From assembly GCF_001570425.1 (NCBI RefSeq), contig NZ_BCSX01000027.1:1-64000 (forward strand): a DNA stretch of 64,000 nucleotides. Reading direction: 5' to 3'. The notes beneath the pieces were generated by a model. That model worked only from the letters and a program-made list of their open reading frames with translations, made no database searches and was not told the origin of the DNA. Shown here piece after piece: positions 25,080-32,769 of the stretch. This stretch comes from Mycolicibacterium brisbanense. Its GTDB lineage: Bacteria; Actinomycetota; Actinomycetes; Mycobacteriales; Mycobacteriaceae. Every line of letters begins with the position of its first letter. The stretch's first letter is position 1. The position numbers and the translations under genes are program-made.

Positions 25080-27479
25080 CTAGATGGGCGGCGTGGCCCG
25101 GCCCTGCATGGCTTCCCATACCCGCGACGGCGTCAACGGCATGTCGGCATGCCGAACCCCGAACGGCGCCAACGCATCCACGACGGCGTTGACGACGGCG
25201 GGCGGCGAACCGACCGTGGCGGACTCGCCGATGCCCTTCGCGCCGATGGGGTGGTGCGGCGAAGGCGTCACGGTGTGACCGGTCTCGAAGTGCGGCACTT
25301 CCATCGCGGTGGGGATCAGGTAGTCCATCAGCGATCCGCCCAGGCAGTTGCCGTCGGCGTCGAACGCGATCATCTCCATCAGCGCCATGCCGATGCCGTC
25401 GACCAGGCCGCCATGCACCTGCCCCTCGATGATCATCGGGTTGATCCGGGTGCCGCAGTCGTCGACCGCGAGGAACCGGCGCACCTTCACCACGGCGGTA
25501 CCGGGGTCGATGTCGACGACGCAGAAGTACGCGCCGTACGGATAGGTGAGATTCTCTGGGTTATAACAGATCTGGGCATCGAGGCCACCTTCGATGCCTT
25601 CCGGTAGATCCCCCGCCCCGTGGGCCCGCATCGCGATGTCCTGGATGGTCACCGACGCCGTTGGGTCGCCCTTGACATGGAAGCTGCCCTTGTCCCACTC
25701 GAGGTCGGCGACGGAGGCTTCCAGCATGCCCGAGGCGATGATCTTGGCCTTGTCGCGCACCTTGCGGGCGACGAGCGCAGCCGCGGCACCCGACACCGGA
25801 GTGGATCGGCTGCCGTAGGTGCCCAGGCCGAACGGTGTCTGATCGGTGTCGCCGTGCACGACGTCGATGTCCTCGGGCGGGATGCCGAGCTCCTCGGCGA
25901 CGATCTGCGCGAACGTCGTCTCATGCCCCTGCCCCTGCGTCTGGACGCTCAAGCGCACCACGGCTTTTCCGGTCGGATGCACCCGCAGCTCACAGCCGTC
26001 GGCCATGCCCAGCCCCAGGATGTCCATGTCCTTGCGCGGCCCGGCGCCCACGGCCTCGGTGAAGAAGGACATGCCGATGCCCATGAGTTCACCACGCTCG
26101 CGTTTCTCGCGCTGCTCTGCCCGCAGCCCGTCGTAGTCGATCATCTCCATCGCCAGGCGCATGGTCTTCTCGTACTCACCGGAGTCGTACACCCAGCCGG
26201 TCTTCGACTTGTACGGAAACTGCTCGGGCTTCAACAGGTTTCGCAGGCGCAGCTCGGCGGGATCCATTTTCAGCTCGAACGCCAGGCAGTCGACCATGCG
26301 CTCGACGAAATACACGGCCTCGGTGATGCGGAACGAGCACGCATAGGCCACGCCGCCCGGTGCCTTGTTGGTGTACACCGCGGTCATGTGGCAGTACGCG
26401 GCCTCGATGTCGTAGCTGCCGGTGAACACCCCGAAGAAGCCGGCAGGGTACTTCGTCGGAGCGGCAGTGCCGTTGAACGCGCCGTGATCGGCCAGCACAT
26501 TGGACCGGATCGCGAGGATCTTGCCGTCACTGCGCGCGGCGATCTCACCGACCATAATGTAGTCGCGGGCGAACCCTGTGCTGGTGAGGTTTTCGCTGCG
26601 ATCTTCCATCCACTTGACCGGCTTGCCCAGCAGCAGCGAGCCGACGATGGCGCAGACATATCCGGGATAGATCGGCACCTTGTTGCCGAATCCGCCACCG
26701 ATGTCCGGGGAGATCACCCGGATCTTGTGCTCGGGCAGACCGGCGACCAGCGCGTACAGCGTGCGGTGCGCATGTGGGGCCTGCGAGGTGCACCAGAGTG
26801 TGAGCTTGCCGGAGACGGGGTCGAGATCGGCCACGGCACCGCAGGTTTCCATCGGTGCCGGATGCACCCGCGGATAGACGATCTCCTGTTTGACCACCAC
26901 ATCGGCCGTCGCAAACACCGCATCGGTGGCGGCGGCGTCGCCGGTCTCCCAGTCGAAGCAGTGATTGTCGCTCTTGCCGTCGAGATCGGTGCGGATCACC
27001 GGGGCGTCGGCGTCCAGCGCGTGCCGGGCATCGATCACGGGATCGAGCGGTTCGTACTCGACGTCGATGAGCTCCAAGGCATCCCGCGCCGAGTAGCGGT
27101 CCTCGGCGACGACGAAGGCCACCTCCTGACCCTGGAACCGCACCTTGTCGGTCGCCAGCACCGCCTGCACATCGCTGGACAGCGTCGGCATCCATGCGAG
27201 GCCCTTACCCGCCAGGTCGGCGCCGGTCACCACCGCCTTGACCTTCGGATGTGCCTGCGCCGCACTGACATCGATGCTGACGATCCGGGCGTGCGCATAC
27301 GGTGAGCGGAGTATCGCCAGGTGCAGCATGCCGGGCAGTTTCACGTCGTCGACGTAGGTACCGCGGCCGCGGATGAACCGTGGATCCTCCTTGCGCAGCA
27401 TCCTGCCGTGACCGCACGGCTTCTCGTCGTTGACGGCGGTGTCCTCGGGCCGGTCGACCGGATTTTCCAAAGTGGTCAC
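25080..27479 (-). CDS. coxL: Aerobic carbon-monoxide dehydrogenase large subunit, form I
   Basis: Catalytic molybdenum-copper subunit that oxidises CO to CO2 at atmospheric levels and feeds electrons to respiration. 799 residues from a GTG at 27479 that overlaps the coxS stop. The active-site loop reads AYACSFR with C381 as copper ligand; AYXCSFR is the accepted mark of form I (true CO dehydrogenase) rather than form II. VQTQGQGHETTFAQIVAEEL and GTYGSRSTPVSGAA are molybdopterin contacts. Part of an eight-gene operon. Expected to be induced on carbon starvation as in M. smegmatis. Confidence 0.97.
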   Translation of the reverse strand: MTTLENPVDRPEDTAVNDEKPCGHGRMLRKEDPRFIRGRGTYVDDVKLPGMLHLAILRSPYAHARIVSIDVSAAQAHPKVKAVVTGADLAGKGLAWMPTLSSDVQAVLATDKVRFQGQEVAFVVAEDRYSARDALELIDVEYEPLDPVIDARHALDADAPVIRTDLDGKSDNHCFDWETGDAAATDAVFATADVVVKQEIVYPRVHPAPMETCGAVADLDPVSGKLTLWCTSQAPHAHRTLYALVAGLPEHKIRVISPDIGGGFGNKVPIYPGYVCAIVGSLLLGKPVKWMEDRSENLTSTGFARDYIMVGEIAARSDGKILAIRSNVLADHGAFNGTAAPTKYPAGFFGVFTGSYDIEAAYCHMTAVYTNKAPGGVAYACSFRITEAVYFVERMVDCLAFELKMDPAELRLRNLLKPEQFPYKSKTGWVYDSGEYEKTMRLAMEMIDYDGLRAEQREKRERGELMGIGMSFFTEAVGAGPRKDMDILGLGMADGCELRVHPTGKAVVRLSVQTQGQGHETTFAQIVAEELGIPPEDIDVVHGDTDQTPFGLGTYGSRSTPVSGAAAALVARKVRDKAKIIASGMLEASVADLEWDKGSFHVKGDPTASVTIQDIAMRAHGAGDLPEGIEGGLDAQICYNPENLTYPYGAYFCVVDIDPGTAVVKVRRFLAVDDCGTRINPMIIEGQVHGGLVDGIGMALMEMIAFDADGNCLGGSLMDYLIPTAMEVPHFETGHTVTPSPHHPIGAKGIGESATVGSPPAVVNAVVDALAPFGVRHADMPLTPSRVWEAMQGRATPPI

Positions 27480-27952
27480 GCCTGCGCCTCCTGCCGGGCA
27501 TGACGTGCCGCCCACTGCACGGAGCGCACGATCGTGGTGTAGCCGGTGCATCGACAGATCTGCCCCGAAATGGCTTCCCGGATCTCGGCTTCGGTCGGGT
27601 CCGGGTTACGGTCCAGCAAGGCCCGCGCGGTGATCATCATGCCCGGTGTGCAAAAGCCGCACTGCAGGCCGTGACACTGCATGAAACCCTCTTGTACCGG
27701 GTCCAGCCGGCCGTCGACCTCCATGCCCTCGACCGTGCGCACCGCGTGCCCGGAAGCCATCGCGGCCAGCATGGTGCACGACTTCACCGGCTGTCCGTCG
27801 ACGTCCACGACGCATGTGCCGCAGTTGGATGTGTCGCAGCCCCAATGGGTTCCGGTCAAGCCCAGCTCGTCGCGCAGGAAGTGCACCAGCAGCATCCGCG
27901 GCTCGATCTCGGCACTGACGGCTTCGCCGTTGACCGTCATGTTGACCTGCAT
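27476..27952 (-). CDS. coxS: Carbon-monoxide dehydrogenase small [2Fe-2S] subunit
   Basis: 158 residues. Eight cysteines bind two [2Fe-2S] clusters: C39, C44, C47, C59 in the plant-ferredoxin domain and C98, C101, C133, C135 in the helical domain (QCGFCTPG and ICRCTGY). Passes electrons from the Mo-Cu centre to the FAD of CoxM. Begins 3 nt after the coxM stop. Confidence 0.97.
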   Translation of the reverse strand: MQVNMTVNGEAVSAEIEPRMLLVHFLRDELGLTGTHWGCDTSNCGTCVVDVDGQPVKSCTMLAAMASGHAVRTVEGMEVDGRLDPVQEGFMQCHGLQCGFCTPGMMITARALLDRNPDPTEAEIREAISGQICRCTGYTTIVRSVQWAARHARQEAQA

Positions 27953-27955
27953 GAG

Positions 27956-28846
27956 CTAATTCCCTTCCGGTGCAGGGGCGTTACGCACACGCTCGACCGA
28001 GGTACGTAGCGTGCGGATGGTCAGCTCGGATGCGAGGTGGCGCTTGTAGTCGGCGCTGCCGCGCATGTCGCTGACCGGTTCACAGGCCTGCGCGGCGGCA
28101 GCTCCCGCCGCGGCGAAGGTCTCCTCCGTCGCCGGTTGGTCCGTCAGGGAGCCCGCGAGCGCGCGCAGCGCCTGGACGTCGGCGTTGACCGCGGTCAGCC
28201 CGATGCGCGCGGCCACAATGGCGTCGTCATTGAGCGTCACCTGGGCACCGGCCGCCGTAACCGCCCAATCCCCCACGCGGCGTTCCACTTTCGCGTACGC
28301 GCTGGAAGTGCGGTGGCGTACCGGGATCCGCACCTCGATGAGCATCTCGTTGTGGTCCAGCGCGGTCTCGTACGGCCCGACCAGGAAATCGTCGATGGGA
28401 ATCTCCCGGTCCCCCGATGGTCCGTGCACCAAGCAGACCGCACCGACGACACCGCACACAGTGGTCAGGTCTTCGGCCGGATCGGCCTGGCAGAGCGACC
28501 CGCCGAGGGTGCCACGGTTGCGGACGACGGGGTCGGCGATCACCCGTTCCGCGTCGCGGAAGATCGGGCACACCGCGGCCAGCGGATCGGAGTCCAGCAC
28601 CTCGCGGTGCCGAGCCATGGCACCGATGCGGACGAGGGTGGGGTCGGTGACGATATAGCCGAGCTCGGCGGCGAGATCGTTGATGTCGACGAGATATTCG
28701 GGATTGGCGATCCGCAGCTTCATCATCGGCAGCAGGCTGTGCCCGCCGGCGACGATCCTGGCGTCCTCACCCAATCTGTCCAGCAGACCGACGGCGTGGT
28801 CGACGCTGGTGGCGCGTTCGTACTCGAAGGGGCCGGGAACTTGCAT
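27956..28846 (-). CDS. coxM: Carbon-monoxide dehydrogenase medium FAD subunit
   Basis: 296 residues. FAD-binding motifs AGGHSLLPMMKLR and RGTLGGSLCQADPAEDL, then the CO_deh_flav_C domain. I use the ATG at 28846 (MQVPGPFEYERA). Takes electrons from CoxS and passes them to the quinone pool. A 26-bp palindrome ends 38 nt upstream of the start. Confidence 0.96.
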   Translation of the reverse strand: MQVPGPFEYERATSVDHAVGLLDRLGEDARIVAGGHSLLPMMKLRIANPEYLVDINDLAAELGYIVTDPTLVRIGAMARHREVLDSDPLAAVCPIFRDAERVIADPVVRNRGTLGGSLCQADPAEDLTTVCGVVGAVCLVHGPSGDREIPIDDFLVGPYETALDHNEMLIEVRIPVRHRTSSAYAKVERRVGDWAVTAAGAQVTLNDDAIVAARIGLTAVNADVQALRALAGSLTDQPATEETFAAAGAAAAQACEPVSDMRGSADYKRHLASELTIRTLRTSVERVRNAPAPEGN

Positions 28847-28884
28847 GTGACCCAGCTCACGCCTGCCTGTCGTCGGCGTCAATA

Positions 28885-28910
28885 GCGAGTTAAGCGATCA
28901 CTTAACTCGC
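28885..28910. promoter_or_regulatory. 26-bp near-perfect palindrome before coxM
   Basis: GCGAGTTAAG-CGATCA-CTTAACTCGC: 10-bp perfect arms around a GATC core (24 of 26 positions symmetric). It contains the TAA stop of the upstream XdhC gene and lies 38 nt before coxM. No T-run follows on the minus strand. Candidate operator or attenuator dividing the operon. Confidence 0.5.
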
Positions 28911-30071
28911 CGGTTGGGACTCCCGTTGCCCCAGCTCATGGTGGATCCTGCCGCCGGTCTCGGCCAGGGGACGCCCGCCGCCGCCCCACCGCCGGGCCAC
29001 GATCTCCGCCGCGATGGACACGGCGGTCTCCTCCGGTGTCCGCCCGCCGAGGTCCAATCCGATCGGGCTCGACAAGCCGGCCAGCTCGTCCTCGGTCAGC
29101 CCAGCTTCGCGCAGCCGTTGCAGCCGGTCCTCGTGGGTGCGTCGCGATCCCATCGCACCGATGTAGGCAGCTCGCGAGTTCTCGGGTAACCGCAGCGCCA
29201 CCTCCAGCAGCGGCACGTCGAACTTGGGGTCATGGGTCAGTACGCAGATAACCGTGCGGGAGTCGATCGCGCCTGCGGCGACCTGCGCGGCCAGATACCG
29301 GTGCGGCCAATCGACGACGACCTCGTCGGCCGTCGGGAACCGCGCCGAGGTGGCGAACACCGGGCGCGCGTCGCACACGGTGACGCGGTAGCCCAGGAAC
29401 GCGCCCTGCTGCGCGACCGCGGCGGCGAAGTCGATGGCCCCGAACACGAGCATGCGCGGCCGCGGCGCATGACTCGCGACGAACACCTCCATCCCCTCGC
29501 CGCGCCGTTGGCCATCCGGCCCGTAGGTCAAAATCTCACTACGGCCCGCCGCGAGCAAGCCGCGCGCATCGTCGATCACCGCGGCGTCCGCCCGTAAAGA
29601 CCCGAGTGAGCCGTCGACTGGACCGTCCCCCGGGTCGCGGCGCACCACCAACCGCCTGCCGACCCAGGCCGAGTCGGGGTGCGTGATGACCGTGGCGACG
29701 GCGACCGGGCGGTGCGCGTCGATGTCAGCAGCGACGGCGTCCAACTCCCGAAAAGTGCTCTGCGACAACGGTTCCACGAAGACGTCGAGCATTCCGCCGC
29801 ACGTGAGCCCGACCTCGAACGCGTCGTCGTCGCTGACTCCGTAGCGCTGCAGGACAGGCACGCCCGTGGCCACCACGTCGGACGCCAGTTCGTACACCGC
29901 ACCTTCGACGCACCCGCCCGACACCGAGCCGCTCACCGTGCCGTCGGGAGTCACCACCATCGCGGCACCGGGCGGGCGCGGGGCCGATCGAAATGTGCGC
30001 ACCACCGTCGCGAGACCGGCGGTGCCGCCCGCCCGCCAGACTGCTAACAGAGTGCTCAGCACCTCTCTCAC
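28902..30071 (-). CDS. XdhC family protein, first gene of the cox operon (Rv0376c-like)
   Basis: 389 residues: XdhC_CoxI N-terminal domain (RTFRSAPRPPGAAMVVT, SGSVSGGCVEGAVYE) and XdhC_C Rossmann domain (MLVFGAIDFA, AAYIGAMGSRRTHEDR, PIGLDLGGRTPEETAVSIAAEI). Likely binds the molybdenum cofactor for CoxL. GTG start at 30071, 22 bp from the divergent LysR gene. A second XdhC protein is encoded downstream in the operon, so the two may have distinct roles in sulfuration and copper insertion. Confidence 0.9.
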   Translation of the reverse strand: MREVLSTLLAVWRAGGTAGLATVVRTFRSAPRPPGAAMVVTPDGTVSGSVSGGCVEGAVYELASDVVATGVPVLQRYGVSDDDAFEVGLTCGGMLDVFVEPLSQSTFRELDAVAADIDAHRPVAVATVITHPDSAWVGRRLVVRRDPGDGPVDGSLGSLRADAAVIDDARGLLAAGRSEILTYGPDGQRRGEGMEVFVASHAPRPRMLVFGAIDFAAAVAQQGAFLGYRVTVCDARPVFATSARFPTADEVVVDWPHRYLAAQVAAGAIDSRTVICVLTHDPKFDVPLLEVALRLPENSRAAYIGAMGSRRTHEDRLQRLREAGLTEDELAGLSSPIGLDLGGRTPEETAVSIAAEIVARRWGGGGRPLAETGGRIHHELGQRESQPAS

Positions 30072-30093
30072 ATTTTCAATTTAGGCTGCATAC

Positions 30094-31050
30094 GTGACAC
30101 CTGCGCAACTGCGTGCATTTTCGGCGGTAGTCAGGCTCGGTTCGGTGCGCGCGGCTGCCGAGGAGCTCGGCGTCTCCGATGCCGGGGTGTCGATGCACGT
30201 CGCACAGCTGCGCAAAGAACTTGACGATCCGCTGTTCACCAGGACGGCGGCCGGGCTCGCGTTCACCCCAGGCGGTCTGCGGCTGGCCAGCCGCGCCATC
30301 GAGATCCTGGGCTTGCAGCAGCAGACGGCGATCGAGGTGACCGAAGCCGCGCACGGCCGCCGGTTGCTGCGCATCGCGGCGTCGAGCGCCTTCGCGGAGC
30401 ACGCGGCGCCGGGCCTCATCGAACTGTTCTCGTCGCGCGCCGATGACCTTTCGGTCGAGCTCAGCGTGCATCCGGCCGCCCAGTTCGCGCATCTGATCAC
30501 CTCGCGCGCCGTCGATATCGCGCTCGGTTTACCGCCCGAGGCCAACGGCCAGGACCTTGCCGTGCGCCCGTTCCTGAAGTACCAGATCATCACGGTCACC
30601 ACGCCCGACGGCGCGTTGGCCACCCGCACTCCGACTCCGGCACTGCTGCGCGAGCAGCTCTGGCTGCTGGGCCCTTCCGGCGGCAGCGTGGACGGCGAAA
30701 TCGCCTCGATGCTACGGAATCTCGCGATTCCCGAAGCCCACCAACGCATCTTTCAGAGCGACGCCGCCGCACTCGACGAGGTTCAGCGGGTCGGCGGTGC
30801 GATGCCGACGATCGGATTCGCGGTGGCCAAAGATCTGACCAGCGGCCGGCTCGCCCACGTCAAAGGTCCCGGCCTGCAGGTCGCCGGCGAGTGGTTCGCC
30901 TCGACGCTGCCCGCGGCGGCGCGTCAACCGGCCGTGTCGGAACTGGTGCGGTTCATCACCACCCCGCGCTGCACGCAGGCCATGATCCGCGGCACCGGCG
31001 TCGGGGTCGCCCGGTTCCGGCCGAAAGTGCATGTGACCCTGTGGAGTTGA
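30094..31050 (+). CDS. LysR-type regulator divergent from the cox operon (Rv0377-like)
   Basis: 318 residues. N-terminal HTH (MTPAQLRAFSAVVRLGSVRA, residues 1-20, onwards), followed by the LysR substrate domain. Divergent from the cox operon with only 22 bp between start codons, so one regulatory site must serve both. The GTG at 30094 is preceded by TAGGCT then six nt, fitting a leaderless transcript. Probable activator of CO dehydrogenase genes, resembling CbbR/CfxR-like control in other bacteria; the ligand is unknown. Confidence 0.88.
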   Translation: MTPAQLRAFSAVVRLGSVRAAAEELGVSDAGVSMHVAQLRKELDDPLFTRTAAGLAFTPGGLRLASRAIEILGLQQQTAIEVTEAAHGRRLLRIAASSAFAEHAAPGLIELFSSRADDLSVELSVHPAAQFAHLITSRAVDIALGLPPEANGQDLAVRPFLKYQIITVTTPDGALATRTPTPALLREQLWLLGPSGGSVDGEIASMLRNLAIPEAHQRIFQSDAAALDEVQRVGGAMPTIGFAVAKDLTSGRLAHVKGPGLQVAGEWFASTLPAAARQPAVSELVRFITTPRCTQAMIRGTGVGVARFRPKVHVTLWS

Positions 31051-31059
31051 GCTCTCCGC

Positions 31060-31689
31060 TCAGGCGGTTTCGCTCCGGTTCACCGCTGCCGCCCGCGGTA
31101 TGAGCGCGTCCTGGATGAATTCGACCAGCACTTCTTTCATCGCGCTGACCGTCATGTTGGGCGTGCCGGTGAGCACCTGGATCGCCATCCCGTCGGTCAG
31201 CGCCGACAGCCGGAGGGCGATGGTCTCGGGGTCGACGTCGGTGCGGAACACCTCCTGACGCTGTCCGCGTTCGACGACGCGCCTGATGGTCTCGCGCCAC
31301 CGTTCGTAATATGCGCCGTGGATCGGCCGCAGCTCGGGACGGATCAGCGCCTCGGCCCAGAACTGGATCCACACCGACCACTCGTCGCGGACCGCTCCCA
31401 CCCGGGGCAACTGCATGTCGATGAGCTTGAGCAACCTCTGGTGCGCGTCGTCGATGGCCTTCAGCTCGGCGCTCTGCCTGCCGAAGGCGTGGTCGATCGA
31501 GTGTTTGAGCGCGGCGGTGAGCACGTCGTTCTTGCCGGGGAAGTAGTAGTGCACCGTGCCGGTGCTGGTGCCGACGACCTGCGCGATGTCCGAGATGCGG
31601 ACGGCGTGGTAGCCGCGCTCGGCGATGAGCTGCGCCGCGGCGTCGAGTATCGCGGCCTTCCTGGAATCGTCGCCATTCTCAGCAGTCAC
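31060..31689 (-). CDS. TetR-family repressor of the adjacent acyl-CoA operon
   Basis: 209 residues. HTH at about 14-58 (DAAAQLIAERGYHAVRISDI, then VGTSTGTVHYYFPGKNDVL), C-terminal ligand domain resembling BetI/TetR_C_6 types. Divergent from the SDR-led operon across 252 bp containing three copies of C(G/A)TCAGTCA, so it probably represses both itself and the operon, with an acyl-CoA or the free acid as inducer (inference). Confidence 0.88.
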   Translation of the reverse strand: MTAENGDDSRKAAILDAAAQLIAERGYHAVRISDIAQVVGTSTGTVHYYFPGKNDVLTAALKHSIDHAFGRQSAELKAIDDAHQRLLKLIDMQLPRVGAVRDEWSVWIQFWAEALIRPELRPIHGAYYERWRETIRRVVERGQRQEVFRTDVDPETIALRLSALTDGMAIQVLTGTPNMTVSAMKEVLVEFIQDALIPRAAAVNRSETA

Positions 31690-31745
31690 GTCGGTCTTTT
31701 CTTCCCGTTGCTACCTGACTCAGCAATCAAACCACATTAACTAGG

Positions 31746-31925
31746 TTGACGCGTCAGTCAGATTCGACTCGAGCGTCAGACGGCTCGTACATGCTGGCAT
31801 TACCCGCGTTCACCTGCACAAAAGTGCACTTCACCTGCCAGATTCGCGAGCGGAATCACTGTGATACACGTCACATGCAATTGACTGACGTGTGTCCGCT
31901 CACGCTATAACTGATGCATCAGTCA
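31746..31925. promoter_or_regulatory. Operator cluster and promoter of the acyl-CoA operon
   Basis: The half-site C(G/A)TCAGTCA occurs at 31752-31760 (+), 31882-31890 (minus) and 31917-31925 (+). ACTGATGCATCAGT (31910-31923) is a perfect palindrome overlapping a -10-like TATAAC (31906-31911); TTGACT at 31881-31886 is a possible -35 with a 19-nt spacer. GAGGAG precedes the GTG/ATG-region start of the SDR gene. Binding by the TetR protein is inferred. Confidence 0.55.
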
Positions 31926-31941
31926 AACGCGAGGAGTCATC

Positions 31942-32769
31942 GTGGCAGAGCCGTCGAGCCCGACACCCGGCGCCCTGAGCCCGGGGCTGCACCGCGGCAA
32001 GGCCGTGCTGATCACCGGTGGCGGCACCGGCATCGGCCGGGCCACCGCCGTGGAGTTCGCCCGCTGCGGTGCCGACGTCGTGATCGCGGGCCGTCGGGCC
32101 GAACCGCTCAAGGACACCGTCGCCGAGATCGAGGCGCTCGGGGCCCGAGCCCTCGCGGTACCGACCGATATCCGCGACGAGGAGCAAGTCGCCGAGATGG
32201 TCACCCAGACGCTGGACCGCTTCGGTCGGGTCGATGTGCTCGTCAACAACGCCGGCGGGCAGTTCTCCGCGCCCGCCGAGGACATCAGCCTCAAAGGCTG
32301 GCGGGCGGTGCACCGACTGGCCGTCGACGGCACCTGGGCGGTCACCCATGAGGTGGCGACACGCGCCATGATTCCGCAGCGCAGCGGCGTGATCTTTTTC
32401 ATGGCGTTCTCCCCCCGCCGAGGCATCCCGTCGTTCGTCCACGCCACCTCGGCCCGCGCAGCCCTGGAGAACCTGGCCAGCGGGCTGGCGCTGGAGTGGA
32501 GCAAATACCGGATCCGCAGCATCTGCATCGCCCCGGGCACCATCGCCACCGAGGGCATGGACGCCAACTACACCGAGGAGGCCCGGGCCCAATGGGCCTC
32601 GGCGGTCCCACTCGGCCGTCTCGGCACTGCCCAGGACATCTCGCCGACCATCGCTTTTCTCGCCTCGCCGGCCGCCGGCTACATCACCGGCACCACCGTC
32701 GTGATCGACGGCGGCGCCGACGCCTGGGGCACCGCCCATCCCGCTCCGCAATTGAAGGACGACGAATGA
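31942..32769 (+). CDS. Short-chain dehydrogenase/reductase, DECR-like
   Basis: 275 residues. Rossmann motif TGGGTGIG (25-32) and NNAG (102-105) show an NAD(P)-binding SDR. The layout near the active site resembles 2,4-dienoyl-CoA reductases rather than classical SDRs: the YxxxK pair reads A168...R172 (HATSARAAL), so the usual Tyr is missing and the Lys is Arg. GTG at 31942 with GAGGAG upstream. First gene of an operon; it overlaps the acyl-CoA synthetase gene as ATGA. Likely reduces or oxidises an acyl-CoA intermediate. Confidence 0.87.
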   Translation: MAEPSSPTPGALSPGLHRGKAVLITGGGTGIGRATAVEFARCGADVVIAGRRAEPLKDTVAEIEALGARALAVPTDIRDEEQVAEMVTQTLDRFGRVDVLVNNAGGQFSAPAEDISLKGWRAVHRLAVDGTWAVTHEVATRAMIPQRSGVIFFMAFSPRRGIPSFVHATSARAALENLASGLALEWSKYRIRSICIAPGTIATEGMDANYTEEARAQWASAVPLGRLGTAQDISPTIAFLASPAAGYITGTTVVIDGGADAWGTAHPAPQLKDDE

